DNA of 64,000 nucleotides, taken from contig JAGRGP010000003.1 in NCBI GenBank assembly GCA_020445415.1, positions 1-64,000 on the forward strand, written 5' to 3'. Below the pieces are notes generated by a model. The model saw nothing but the letters and a program-made list of their open reading frames with translations, had not been told where the DNA came from and did not search any database. The stretch comes from Gammaproteobacteria bacterium. Lineage in GTDB: Bacteria > Pseudomonadota > Gammaproteobacteria > Chromatiales > Chromatiaceae. The position numbers were made by a program, and so were the translations under genes. Positions 1 to 7,894 of this stretch are shown here, piece by piece (the stretch's first letter is position 1; every line of letters starts with the position of its first letter).

Positions 1-52
1 GGTGAAACTCCGGTCAGGACAAGGTCCTGAAACTGGTCAATGGCTGAACATT

Positions 53-406
53 TCAGCTCATATAAGATCTCGCTTCTTCTCCGGGGTCTGGAAGGCCGGA
101 GATCCTCCAGACATCTAGACAACTGCCGAACAATGCCTTCACTTCCGATCGGCTAAGCTCACTGCCGCGGCATATACTCCTAATAGAAGGGGCGGAGCCG
201 AGTCGCAGATACTTGCTCCTCACATAGTGAATCACCGCCCAGTGGTTACTGCTAAGGGGACCCACTCCGCGCAGATTAGCAATTGCCCGCGCCGTCTCCT
301 CGGTCCAAGAATCACTGTTGGCTAGGAATCCCTCCTCATCCAATTCGAGAGGGACCACGCCACGATGAACCACCTGGTGCTCTTCAATGGAATACATACC
401 AACCAT
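53..406 (-). CDS. DsrC/TusE-family protein lacking the catalytic cysteines
   Basis: 117 aa. The body follows the DsrC/TusE fold: a DEEGFL segment near residue 24, a SSNHWAVIHYVR segment matching the family's EEHW-V--F-R helix, an APSIR motif, and a RISGLPDP segment matching the family C-terminus. In DsrC one redox cysteine sits just before the RIAGLP-like segment and the other is the penultimate residue; TusE keeps only the last. Here the first position is Trp and the tail ends GEEARSYMS, so both are absent, and the lysine/glycine-rich insertion before the last helix is missing too. It therefore cannot act as a sulfur carrier in the known way. Cysteine-less homologues have been proposed to be regulatory (RspA, from memory). 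It is divergent from cysB across about 150 bases. Family assignment is firm; role is inference. Confidence 0.75.
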   Translation of the reverse strand: MVGMYSIEEHQVVHRGVVPLELDEEGFLANSDSWTEETARAIANLRGVGPLSSNHWAVIHYVRSKYLRLGSAPSIRSICRGSELSRSEVKALFGSCLDVWRISGLPDPGEEARSYMS

Positions 407-498
407 CAGCCGTCCTCTAGCTGGCTACCACCTGTCAGGGTGAAGATTTATCTGTCATGCAATCTAATACAAAGTTAGGCTGACTATAAAATATTTTT

Positions 499-526
499 TT
501 GATATATAGATATATTTGATTATTCT
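499..526 (+). promoter_or_regulatory. Candidate sigma-70 promoter for cysB
   Basis: In the AT-rich gap between the divergent DsrC-like gene and cysB there is a TTGATA hexamer (499-504), a 16-base spacer and a TATTCT hexamer (521-526), ending about 30 bases before the cysB ATG. The match to TTGACA/TATAAT is fair (5/6 and 4/6). AT-rich DNA gives such matches easily, so this is a candidate only. Confidence 0.35.
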
Positions 527-555
527 ATCGGTAATTCCAAGCTAAATCAGAATTC

Positions 556-1530
556 ATGAAACTCCAACAATTACGATTCCTACTCGCAGTCGCCCAAAGT
601 GACCTGAATATCACTGCCGCGGCAGAGCGGTTGTTTACGTCCCAGCCGGGGATAAGCAAACAGATTCGCTTATTGGAAGAGGAGCTGGGTGTCACTATCT
701 TTGAGCGGAATGGCCGACAGCTCTCAACCATCACCCCAGCGGGAAAGGCAATCATCAGCCAGGTTCAACAGGTATTAGCCGGGGTCGACGCAATTAGGGA
801 TGCTGCCAGCGATTTCATCTCACCCGATCACGGCAGCCTCTCTATTGCGACCACCCACACCCAAGCCCGGTACGTGCTACCACCCGTTATTACCGCCTTC
901 CGGGCGCAATACCCTGGTGTGCGCCTGCAAATGCATCAGGGAAATCCGGAGCAAATATCGGAGATGGCCGCCAGTGGCACCGTAGACTTCGCCATTGCCA
1001 CCGAGGCCACAGCCGAGTTCGGCAACCTGGTAATGATGCCCTGCTACCTTTGGAATAGGGCCATTATTATCCCCTGTGGACACCCCTTGCAGCAGCGCAG
1101 GCAGTTGACCTTGAGAGCACTCTCCAAGTACCCGATTGTTACCTATGTATTTGGTTTTACTGGGCGCTCCCAGCTTGACCGTGCCTTCCGTGAGCGAGGC
1201 CTGGAACCCCAAGTGGTACTTACTGCCACGGATGCGGATGTCATCAAGACCTATGTAAGGCTGGGGTTGGGGGTGGGCATTATCGCCAGAATGGCATTCG
1301 ACCCCGAGCTAGACACCACGCTCTGTGCCCTGGACGCCAGCGGTCTGTTTCCGCCCAGTACAACACGCTTAGGCTTTCGTCCCAGCCTCTTTTTACGAGG
1401 ATACCACTATGATTTCATTAGACTCTTTGCCAATCATCTAACACGGGAGACGGTTGACTCGGCGATCGCTGCAACCTCAGAGCAAGAGCGCGATGCCCTG
1501 TTCAAGGACCTGCAACTCAAAGAAATGTAG
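556..1530 (+). CDS. cysB: LysR-family transcriptional regulator CysB
   Basis: 324 aa, the same length as enterobacterial CysB. An N-terminal winged helix-turn-helix (about residues 1-60, with the TSQPGISKQIR recognition segment) is followed by a LysR substrate-binding domain. Segments diagnostic of CysB rather than other LysR proteins are present: TTHTQARY near residue 100, MHQG-P-QI, DFAIATEA, FGFTGRS near 200 and TATDADVIKTYVRLGLGVG near 225. In enteric bacteria CysB senses N-acetylserine and activates sulfate and thiosulfate assimilation; the effector here is presumed the same. It is divergent from the DsrC-like gene, which is itself a sulfur-trafficking relative, and convergent with the oxidoreductase gene downstream. 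Confidence 0.95.
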   Translation: MKLQQLRFLLAVAQSDLNITAAAERLFTSQPGISKQIRLLEEELGVTIFERNGRQLSTITPAGKAIISQVQQVLAGVDAIRDAASDFISPDHGSLSIATTHTQARYVLPPVITAFRAQYPGVRLQMHQGNPEQISEMAASGTVDFAIATEATAEFGNLVMMPCYLWNRAIIIPCGHPLQQRRQLTLRALSKYPIVTYVFGFTGRSQLDRAFRERGLEPQVVLTATDADVIKTYVRLGLGVGIIARMAFDPELDTTLCALDASGLFPPSTTRLGFRPSLFLRGYHYDFIRLFANHLTRETVDSAIAATSEQERDALFKDLQLKEM

Positions 1531-1617
1531 CCACCCTACCGAAATTGACCGTAAAAACGGGGACCGTCCCAGCATGCAGACTTTTTCCGAAGCATCCGCA
1601 CCCCCGTAGCGCCCGGG

Positions 1618-2577
1618 TTATGCGGGAAATCGCTCCAGCCGCTGAAGTATTTCCGCCTTTACCCGCAAAGCGACTTCCAGCGCCTTCAACCCCACCCTTC
1701 CATCTACCAATGGTGGAATACCATGGCGGACACTTTCGACAAACGCCGCCAGCTCTGCATCCAACGGCCGGACCGGATCAACGTCCAAAGACTCCATCAC
1801 CACCTCCGGCCAGTCACTGCCAGGTCGGGCTCTTGGATAGGCGGTGTCCACCCGTTGAGCGGTAAAATCGAGCGACTCGTAGCGGTCGACCTCGAAGACC
1901 CTAATGCGGCGAGTTGTTTTTTCCGAGACGCGACTGGCAATCACATTTGCCACGGTACCGTTTGCGAATTCCAACCGGGCATTGGCTATATCCACATGGG
2001 AGGTTAGCACCGGTGTGCCCACCGCTGAAATAGCGACGATCTCCGATCCGACAAGAGCCAGTATGATATCAATATCATGGATCATTAGATCTGAGATCAC
2101 ATCCACATCCGTGGCCCTTGCCACGAACCGGTTCATTCGATGGGCCTCGATAAAGCGGGGCTGTGAAATACGCCCCGCCAATGCCATTACACCCGCATTA
2201 AACCGCTCCAAATGGCCAATTTGCAGGATGACACCCGCCTGCTCCGCAAGCCTTATGATCTCCCGCCCCGCCTCTAACGTGGCAGCAATGGGCTTCTCCA
2301 TGAGTACATGAATTCCGTGGTCCAGGAAGGGGCGCGCTACCTCGAGATGACTGCTGGTAGGGACAACGACACTTACCGCGTCTACCTGGGACACCAAGTC
2401 ATCCGCGTGTTCAAAGACCGCGCAACCGGCCTCACTTCCAACCCGAGCAGCCGCTGCGGGGTCCATATCGGCCACTCCGACCAACTTCACCCCAGGCATG
2501 CGCGAGTAGATCAAGGCATGAAATCGTCCCAGATAACCGACACCGACCACACCCACCCGGACAACGCCACTCATCAC
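1618..2577 (-). CDS. Gfo/Idh/MocA family NAD(P)-dependent oxidoreductase
   Basis: 319 aa. An N-terminal Rossmann fold with the dinucleotide-binding segment GVVGVGYLGRFHA (residues about 8-20) is followed by the family's EKPIA motif (about residue 93) and a C-terminal alpha/beta substrate domain with the HLERFN and HDIDIILAL segments. The family oxidises or reduces sugar and nucleotide-sugar hydroxyls. Relatives in some proteobacteria are GnnA, which oxidises UDP-GlcNAc C3 for lipid A diamine synthesis, but those genes sit beside lpxA or gnnB and nothing of the kind is next to this one, so the substrate is left open. The gene is monocistronic as far as can be seen and convergent with cysB. The start has a second in-frame ATG at the next codon. 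Confidence 0.8.
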   Translation of the reverse strand: MMSGVVRVGVVGVGYLGRFHALIYSRMPGVKLVGVADMDPAAAARVGSEAGCAVFEHADDLVSQVDAVSVVVPTSSHLEVARPFLDHGIHVLMEKPIAATLEAGREIIRLAEQAGVILQIGHLERFNAGVMALAGRISQPRFIEAHRMNRFVARATDVDVISDLMIHDIDIILALVGSEIVAISAVGTPVLTSHVDIANARLEFANGTVANVIASRVSEKTTRRIRVFEVDRYESLDFTAQRVDTAYPRARPGSDWPEVVMESLDVDPVRPLDAELAAFVESVRHGIPPLVDGRVGLKALEVALRVKAEILQRLERFPA

Positions 2578-2640
2578 GCACCCGCTTGATGCCGAATTAA
2601 CCGACAGGATGTGAATGACATGGGGTACCTGCGACGTAGA

Positions 2641-2847
2641 TCAGCATCCCGGAGGGGAGGGCTCTCCGGAAGATGGCCTAGAGCAGCTTTTCAGCTGAGA
2701 CAATACGGGCGCCAGCTCATGTGACGAGACCGACGACAGCGCATGGACATGAAGGGTCAGGGTAGCGGCCAGTGCCACGCCTACCACAGTTACCAGAACC
2801 ATTAAGAAATCAGGCTTCCGGTATCGATGGTTGGACTGCCTGTACAT
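2641..2847 (-). CDS. Small single-pass membrane or exported protein, unknown function
   Basis: 68 aa. An upstream in-frame start would add ten residues, but an AGGAGAG Shine-Dalgarno (plus-strand 2853-2859) lies 5 bases before the ATG ending at 2847, so that start is preferred. A basic N-terminus is followed by one hydrophobic stretch (about residues 15-35, FLMVLVTVVGVALAATLTLHV), then a Ser/Pro-rich tail with two cysteines. It could be an uncleaved anchor or a signal peptide cut after the HVHA segment. I do not recognise the family. It lies between the oxidoreductase and the ankyrin gene, both on the same strand, without clear coupling. Confidence 0.5.
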   Translation of the reverse strand: MYRQSNHRYRKPDFLMVLVTVVGVALAATLTLHVHALSSVSSHELAPVLSQLKSCSRPSSGEPSPPGC

Positions 2848-2970
2848 ATTGACTCTCCTGGATTCGCGCGTTACCACCGGACTATGGTCTGGAGTCCGGC
2901 AACAACCCCGCGACCGGGTCTAATTATACGCGGAGTCGATGCAATTGGTGCACTATATGGAAAAAAAAAC

Positions 2971-3429
2971 CTACTCTTCATCGGTGGCGCCCACCTCTTC
3001 AAGCAACTCAACGATAGCGCCCCACTTCCCGAGCCGTGCCCGCTTCAAGGCATTAAAGCCTGCATTATTTTTTAGATTGAAATCCGCACCGGCCGACAGC
3101 AACAAAGATACCACCTCGAAATGCCCTTGGGCAGACGACTCCATCAAGGCGGTATTTCCCTGATTGTCTGCCAAATTGACATCGGCTCCTGCGCCTAGCA
3201 ACATTCGCAGGGTGCGTAGATTACCGTTGTAGGCTGCCAGGATGAGTGCCGAACGCCCGCTGGGATTTTTGGTGTTGGCGTCGATCCCCTGAGCCAGCAG
3301 TGACTCAACGGTTTGCTCACGTCCAGAACCCGCCGCTGCCGTCAACTGTAGCGCGGTGTCCGCCGCCACAAAGGGCGCGGACACCAGGGAAATCGCCAGC
3401 ACTATACGCAAAACACCCATATTTCGCAC
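2971..3429 (-). CDS. Exported ankyrin-repeat protein
   Basis: 152 aa from a GTG at 3429. An in-frame ATG four codons in (3420) gives the sequence MGVLRIVLAISLVSAPFVAA, a typical Sec signal peptide with cleavage probably before DTAL, so the ATG may be the true start. The mature part holds about four ankyrin repeats: TALQLTAAAGSGREQTVESL, then SALILAAYNGNL, TALMESSAQGHF and a degenerate last repeat around NALKRARLGKW. Ankyrin repeats mediate protein-protein contacts; an exported four-repeat protein of this size resembles periplasmic AnkB-type proteins, some of which sit beside catalases, but no catalase is here. It is divergent from apaG. Confidence 0.8.
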   Translation of the reverse strand: MRNMGVLRIVLAISLVSAPFVAADTALQLTAAAGSGREQTVESLLAQGIDANTKNPSGRSALILAAYNGNLRTLRMLLGAGADVNLADNQGNTALMESSAQGHFEVVSLLLSAGADFNLKNNAGFNALKRARLGKWGAIVELLEEVGATDEE

Positions 3430-3593
3430 GACTACTAAAAAAAATCCTATTGCATTTAGATAGCGGTCGTTACTTTCTGATCTTTAAAGAGATCTATTAA
3501 ATAATTCGAGCCGGGACTTGGGGATTGGCACTTGCTTTTCTATTCCCGTGTCGTTAACTTGCCGGGTGATTGCCGATCTTTACCGGAAGGTCT

Positions 3594-3962
3594 ATGCACA
3601 GCATACATGTGGACGTAACAACGGCGTACATCGAATCCCAGTCGTCACCGGAAGACCACCACTATGTTTTTTCCTATACCATTAGGATACGTAATGATGG
3701 CACGGTGGCCGCACAGTTGCTGAATAGGCATTGGATCATCACCGATGCGAACGGAAAAGTGCAAGAGGTCGTAGGAGAGGGAGTCGTCGGTCAACAACCG
3801 CTGCTGCAACCGGGCGAAGACTTTCATTACACAAGCGGAACCTCCCTGGAGACACCGGTGGGTAGCATGCATGGCAGTTACCAAATGTGTACCGCTACTG
3901 GAGACCGCTTCGATGCGCCCATCGCTCCTTTTACTCTAGCTATACCGAGATCACTGAACTGA
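3594..3962 (+). CDS. apaG: ApaG protein (Co2+/Mg2+ efflux-associated, FN3-like fold)
   Basis: 122 aa from the ATG at 3594, preceded by GGAAGG with a short 3-base gap; a TTG at 3570 would add eight residues. The length and start match the E. coli 125-aa protein. Conserved landmarks are YIESQSSPEDHHYVF, QLLNRHWIITDANG, the VVGEGVVGQQPLLQPGE core and TSGTSLETPVGSMHGSYQM, followed by an APFTLAIP end. ApaG is a small fibronectin-III-like protein, classically encoded with the Ap4A hydrolase ApaH; its biochemical role is not settled. Here a DUF2238 membrane protein gene is inserted between apaG and apaH. Confidence 0.93.
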   Translation: MHSIHVDVTTAYIESQSSPEDHHYVFSYTIRIRNDGTVAAQLLNRHWIITDANGKVQEVVGEGVVGQQPLLQPGEDFHYTSGTSLETPVGSMHGSYQMCTATGDRFDAPIAPFTLAIPRSLN

Positions 3963-4576
3963 TAACCTACCGCCGGGCGCCTCTGTTTCTAATCACGGTC
4001 ATCGCCGTGGCCTTAGCGATCAGCGGTATCGATCCGGTCGCCGATCGATATACATGGTTTCTGGAGACATTCCCGGTGATGGTGGGTATCATTTTGTTGC
4101 TGGCCACCCAAAAGACGTTCCCCCTCACCATGCTGCTTTACGCCCTGCTTGCAGTTCACGCCGGAATTCTCATGGTCGGAGGATATTACACGTATGCCGA
4201 GGTCCCGTTGTTTAACTGGCTGCGAGACAGCTTGGACTTATCGCGTAACCACTACGACCGGGTAGGTCATTTCTTTCAGGGATTTGTCCCCGCGATACTG
4301 GTGCGTGAGCTACTGCTTCGGAAATCCTCACTTGTCGCTGGAGGCTTACTGTTTGGTATTGTTACCTGTATCTGCCTAGCCTTCTCCGCCTTCTACGAAA
4401 TGATTGAATGGTGGGTTGCACTGGTAAATGGCGAAGCGGCATCCGCCTTTCTCGGAACTCAAGGTGATGTGTGGGATACTCAGTGGGATATGTTCCTGGC
4501 ATTGATCGGTGCGATTTCTTCCCAATTACTGCTACGCAGGATACATGACCAGCAACTCGCCACCCTGGAGAGATAA
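3887..4576 (+). CDS. DUF2238 (YjdF-type) inner-membrane protein
   Basis: 229 aa as an open frame from the ATG at 3887, but the first 25 or so residues are encoded inside the end of apaG and look unlike the family; the conserved part begins at about RRAPLFLITVIAVA. A start nearer 3956-3962 is likely but only CTG or ATA codons are available there, so the N-terminus is uncertain. Six or so membrane segments are visible, and the family signature GGYYTYAEVPLFNW, NHYDRVGHFFQGFVPA and AFYEMIEWW-A segments are intact. No enzymatic function is established for the family. The stop TAA overlaps the apaH ATG by one base (ATAATG), implying translational coupling. Confidence 0.85.
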   Translation: MYRYWRPLRCAHRSFYSSYTEITELITYRRAPLFLITVIAVALAISGIDPVADRYTWFLETFPVMVGIILLLATQKTFPLTMLLYALLAVHAGILMVGGYYTYAEVPLFNWLRDSLDLSRNHYDRVGHFFQGFVPAILVRELLLRKSSLVAGGLLFGIVTCICLAFSAFYEMIEWWVALVNGEAASAFLGTQGDVWDTQWDMFLALIGAISSQLLLRRIHDQQLATLER

Positions 4577-5415
4577 TGTCAGTCTACGCCATTGGTGACC
4601 TCCAGGGATGTTACAACGAGCTGCGTCGGCTGCTGGAGAAAATCGGGTTCGACCCGGCCCGGGATAAACTATGGCTGGCCGGAGACCTGGTTAACCGGGG
4701 TCCGGACTCGCTCTCGACGCTCAGATTTATCAAGAATCTTGGTAACCGGGCAGTCAGTGTACTGGGAAACCACGACCTGCATTTACTGGCGCTTTCCCAG
4801 AATAGCACCAGTCTGAAGGTGAAAAAGGCCGACCCGACCTTGACGCCCGTGCTCACCGCAAAAGACCGGGACGAACTGCTTGACTGGCTTCGCCATCGTC
4901 CGCTGATGCACCGTAGTCGCAAGTTGGGCTTTTCGCTCATTCACGCAGGACTTCCCCCACAATGGGATATTGAAACCGCGATGAGTGTGGCAAAAGAAGT
5001 AGAAGCGGTATTGAGGAGTGCGCACTATGGCGATTTTCTGAGGCAGATGTACGGCAACAAACCCCGATGCTGGTCGGATCGACTGGCGGGCATGGAGCGC
5101 CTGCGTTTCATCACCAACTGCTTCACCCGGATGCGCTACTGCGACCCCTGGGGAAACCTTGCCCTTGGCGAGAAGGGCCCTCCCGGCGCGCAGTCCTCCC
5201 CGTACCTGCCTTGGTTCCAGATTCCGGGCCGAGCCACCCGGCAGGAGCGAATCATATTTGGGCACTGGTCCACACTAGGCTACCATTGCAGCGACAATAC
5301 TTGGGCACTGGACAGTGGTTGCGTATGGGGTGGCAGTCTCACCGCCCTGAAACTACGAAAAACCAAGTCACCCAAGCCGTTTCGCATACAATGCCCCGGG
5401 GCGCTCAAGCCCTAG
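4576..5415 (+). CDS. apaH: Symmetrical bis(5'-nucleosyl)-tetraphosphatase (Ap4A hydrolase)
   Basis: 279 aa, close to the E. coli 280-aa enzyme, which hydrolyses Ap4A to two ADP in the cytoplasm. The calcineurin-like metallophosphatase motifs are in order: YAIGDLQGCYNEL (residues 4-16), WLAGDLVNRGPDS (about 33-45), VSVLGNHDLHLLAL (about 61-74), then SLIHAGLPP and the late IFGHWSTLG histidine motif followed by ALDSGCVWGG. All metal ligands (D, H, D, N, H, H) appear present. Its ATG overlaps the stop of the DUF2238 gene. It is the last clear member of the apaG group; a 90-base gap precedes the next gene. Confidence 0.95.
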   Translation: MSVYAIGDLQGCYNELRRLLEKIGFDPARDKLWLAGDLVNRGPDSLSTLRFIKNLGNRAVSVLGNHDLHLLALSQNSTSLKVKKADPTLTPVLTAKDRDELLDWLRHRPLMHRSRKLGFSLIHAGLPPQWDIETAMSVAKEVEAVLRSAHYGDFLRQMYGNKPRCWSDRLAGMERLRFITNCFTRMRYCDPWGNLALGEKGPPGAQSSPYLPWFQIPGRATRQERIIFGHWSTLGYHCSDNTWALDSGCVWGGSLTALKLRKTKSPKPFRIQCPGALKP

Positions 5416-5505
5416 AAACTGGGTATTGCGTGGTAATATACTGGACTCTGAGAGAGTTAATCGCTGACCCGTTAACCCGCTATTCCAAGGATCCGTTGCA
5501 TCAAG

Positions 5506-5928
5506 ATGTCCGATAAACGTTTTTCCCTCGGTAACTACATGATCCGCCTGCTCATGGCGCTGATCGTCGTGTTCGCTACGTACAACCCGACAGGTAAATC
5601 CTGGTTGCATTGGTTTCTGCAGACGGAAAACCGTTTGGATCCACTGCTCATATTGTGCGGCATTGTTCTACTGATCGGCTGGGTGATCTTTCTTCGCTCC
5701 ACGCTTCGCTCCCTAGGCGCCCTGGGCACCCTACTGGCGATTGCCTTCTTCGCCGCCCTGGTCTGGTTGCTGATCAGTTACGACCTCTTATCCCTAAACA
5801 ACACTACCGCACTCAGCTATGTGATACTGGTCGTAATCGCCGCCATTATCGCCACCGGCATGTCATGGTCTCATATCAGACGGCGCTTGTCCGGACAGCT
5901 CGATGTCGATGATGTGGAGGAGGGGTAG
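5506..5928 (+). CDS. DUF6524 family four-helix membrane protein
   Basis: 140 aa with four hydrophobic helices (about residues 12-25, 46-63, 70-90 and 103-120) and a short acidic C-terminus. The N-terminal pattern MIRLLMALIVVFATYNPTG followed by SWLHW is the recognisable signature of the family. No function is known. The gene follows apaH on the same strand after 90 bases that include a TATACT hexamer which may be a promoter -10 element, so it may be expressed independently. Confidence 0.75.
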   Translation: MSDKRFSLGNYMIRLLMALIVVFATYNPTGKSWLHWFLQTENRLDPLLILCGIVLLIGWVIFLRSTLRSLGALGTLLAIAFFAALVWLLISYDLLSLNNTTALSYVILVVIAAIIATGMSWSHIRRRLSGQLDVDDVEEG

Positions 5929-5937
5929 CCTTCTCAT

Positions 5938-7110
5938 TTGGAGGCGCATTATCTCCCAGGATCATGTCAGGCTTGGAATGGCTGGGAAACGGCGGTTGGC
6001 ATAAAATCAGCTATATCAGTCAGGAAAAAAGGAACCAGCTTCTGGTTGGCAGATTCCGTGGAACCTGAACTCAGTGTCATCATACCGGCCATTAACGAGG
6101 CCAAGTCCCTCCCTTTGTTGTTGCGCGGACTCGCTCAGCAGCGAGAGATCAGACTCGAGATCATCGTCGCCGACGGAGGATCCGATGACGAAACCTTGAT
6201 TTGTGCACATCAACACGGTGCCCTAGTGGCGCGGTCCCAAGCGGGGCGAGGGGTGCAAATGAATACCGCGGCGGGGCTCGCCAGATCTCCTCACCTGTTG
6301 TTTCTGCACGCCGATTCCGAGTTGACTTCACCGACCCAACTGTCCGTTGCCCTGACCACCTTCAAGGAGGCCTGCCACAGGCTTGGGCACCGGCGAATTG
6401 CGGGACATTTCCGACTGCGTTTCCGGCGGTCGGAACAGCGCAACGGCCTGGCTTATCACTATTACCAAGAAAAGAGTGGACTCAATCGTCCCGAATGTAC
6501 TAACGGAGACCAGGGGCTGATGATTGCCGGAGAGTTCTTCAGGCGACTTGGAGGATTCGACGAGTCTCTTTGGTTTCTGGAAGATCAACGACTGGCCGAA
6601 ACCGTTCGCCGCCACGGCACCTGGATTACCCTGCCAGGCGATCTATACACTTCCGCGCGGCGCTTCGAACAAGAAGGCCTTAGTCGGCGGATGATACTCT
6701 CCGCGCTGATTATGAATTTCCACAACATCGGCTTTCTGGAATTCTTTCACCGTGCCCGCGCCCTGTACCGCAACCACGACCGCAGCGGGCCTTTGGCGCT
6801 CAGTCCCCTGTTCCAACTCATCGATCAGCTCAACCGTGAGGCAGGTGCAACAGTGGCCAGACAGCGCTGGTTGGCAACCGGGTCCTATGTACTGGGGAAT
6901 TCATGGCAGATCTTCTTCTTTCTAGACACGCTGATCGGTTATCTTTTCGGCACTGGTCGGCATCCTTTTCTCGCCACCTACGACCTTGTTTTTAAACCGA
7001 TATGTGCCTCCAAGATCTTGGCCTACCCCAGCGCCGCATTGACATGGCTATGGTTCCAATCAAGCTGGAAATATTTCATCGTCAGGGAACGAAAAGGTCT
7101 CATGCGCTAA
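5938..7110 (+). CDS. Family 2 glycosyltransferase, TIGR04283-like
   Basis: 390 aa if read from a TTG at 5938. The first 42 residues look unlike the family and the true start may be the TTG at 6046 or the GTG at 6058, just before ELSVIIPAINEAKSLPLLL. The GT-A nucleotide-binding segment is followed by EIIVADGGSDDET, the RSQAGRGVQMN motif and LLFLHADSEL (the DXD-like metal site), then GDQGLMI and GGFDESLWFLEDQRLAETV. These match the TIGR04283 glycosyltransferases, some of which have been linked to arsenosugar biosynthesis; no arsenic gene is nearby, so the product is left open. A C-terminal extension with hydrophobic segments suggests membrane association. Its 3' end overlaps the 3' end of folA by 11 bases (convergent). 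Confidence 0.8.
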   Translation: MEAHYLPGSCQAWNGWETAVGIKSAISVRKKGTSFWLADSVEPELSVIIPAINEAKSLPLLLRGLAQQREIRLEIIVADGGSDDETLICAHQHGALVARSQAGRGVQMNTAAGLARSPHLLFLHADSELTSPTQLSVALTTFKEACHRLGHRRIAGHFRLRFRRSEQRNGLAYHYYQEKSGLNRPECTNGDQGLMIAGEFFRRLGGFDESLWFLEDQRLAETVRRHGTWITLPGDLYTSARRFEQEGLSRRMILSALIMNFHNIGFLEFFHRARALYRNHDRSGPLALSPLFQLIDQLNREAGATVARQRWLATGSYVLGNSWQIFFFLDTLIGYLFGTGRHPFLATYDLVFKPICASKILAYPSAALTWLWFQSSWKYFIVRERKGLMR

Positions 7111-7621
7111 GGGGCTGGCATCCCTTGCCGCCCCTCTTTCTCGCCAATACCTGAAATGTTAGCGGACAAAAATGTGCGTCGTCCCGCGGATGATCAATCC
7201 GCTCCACCACGCACCATTCGCCTTCATCAAAGATAGGAAAGCAGGTATCGCCATCGATATCGGCGTGTACCCGGGTCAGATACAGACGATTGGCCCTAGG
7301 TAGCAACGCCTGGTAAAGTGCGGCGCCACCGATCACCATCAATTCGGGCACATCACCAGCGGCGGCAACGGCCTCGTCCGGAGAACGGACCATTATGCAG
7401 CCAGACGCGTGACACAAACCGCGGCTCACCACAATGTGGGGGCGCCCAGGTAACAGACCGGGGAGGGATTCCCACGTGCGCCGCCCCATGATCATCGGCT
7501 TTCCCATCGTCAGTTTCTTAAACCGCTTCAGATCCGCGGGAAGGTGCCAAGGCAGTCCGCCGTTAGTACCGATAATCCGATTGCGGGCTACCGCAGCTAT
7601 GATAGAAACCAAGGGCGCCAT
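7100..7621 (-). CDS. folA: Dihydrofolate reductase
   Basis: 173 aa. Reduces dihydrofolate to tetrahydrofolate with NADPH. Landmarks are IIAAVARNRIIGTNGGLPWHLPAD (N-terminal strand, Met20-loop equivalent and the catalytic acidic residue at D30), MIMGRRTWESLP, RPHIVVSR and the VIGGAALYQALLPRA NADPH-binding segment. Length is slightly above the E. coli 159 aa because of a short basic C-terminal tail. It is downstream of lgt and thyA on the same strand, which makes functional sense because ThyA generates the dihydrofolate that FolA recycles; a small ORF lies in between. Confidence 0.96.
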   Translation of the reverse strand: MAPLVSIIAAVARNRIIGTNGGLPWHLPADLKRFKKLTMGKPMIMGRRTWESLPGLLPGRPHIVVSRGLCHASGCIMVRSPDEAVAAAGDVPELMVIGGAALYQALLPRANRLYLTRVHADIDGDTCFPIFDEGEWCVVERIDHPRDDAHFCPLTFQVLARKRGGKGCQPLSA

Positions 7622-7687
7622 CGGCTTATGCTAACACAGACAAAAATGGAAACTGGTCGGCGCCCGCTAGGGAGAGGCGACGAAAGA

Positions 7688-7807
7688 CTATCCGCAAAAC
7701 TCCAAATCTGCGTCGATCATCATCTCCATCACAACTTCCATCTCGGCTGGGTATTGTTCTGCAATTGCCAGCCATTCATTGCACGGAATCACCAAATAGT
7801 TAGACAT
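7688..7807 (-). CDS. Predicted 39-residue acidic microprotein between thyA and folA
   Basis: A 40-codon frame (ATG at 7807, TAG ending at 7688) begins MSNYLVIPCNEWLAIAEQYP and ends DADLEFCG. It has a GAGGTG Shine-Dalgarno about 6 bases before the ATG and lies on the coding strand of the lgt-thyA-folA group, 87 bases after thyA and 66 before folA. The product is strongly acidic, rich in Glu and Met (EMEVVMEMM), with two cysteines and no membrane segment. I do not recognise it. Support is the ribosome site, strand and position; comparative evidence is not available here. Confidence 0.5.
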   Translation of the reverse strand: MSNYLVIPCNEWLAIAEQYPAEMEVVMEMMIDADLEFCG

Positions 7808-7894
7808 CGCTCACACCTCACTGCAACCACCTACCTATATATGCATATTATCTATTTCTTATTGTACGTGCAATCCCCTTCATGGATACCAGCC

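Noticed and set aside
15-29. Small hairpin CAGGAC-AAG-GTCCTG downstream of the DsrC-like gene
   Set aside because: Only 6 base pairs and no U-run; too weak to call a terminator.
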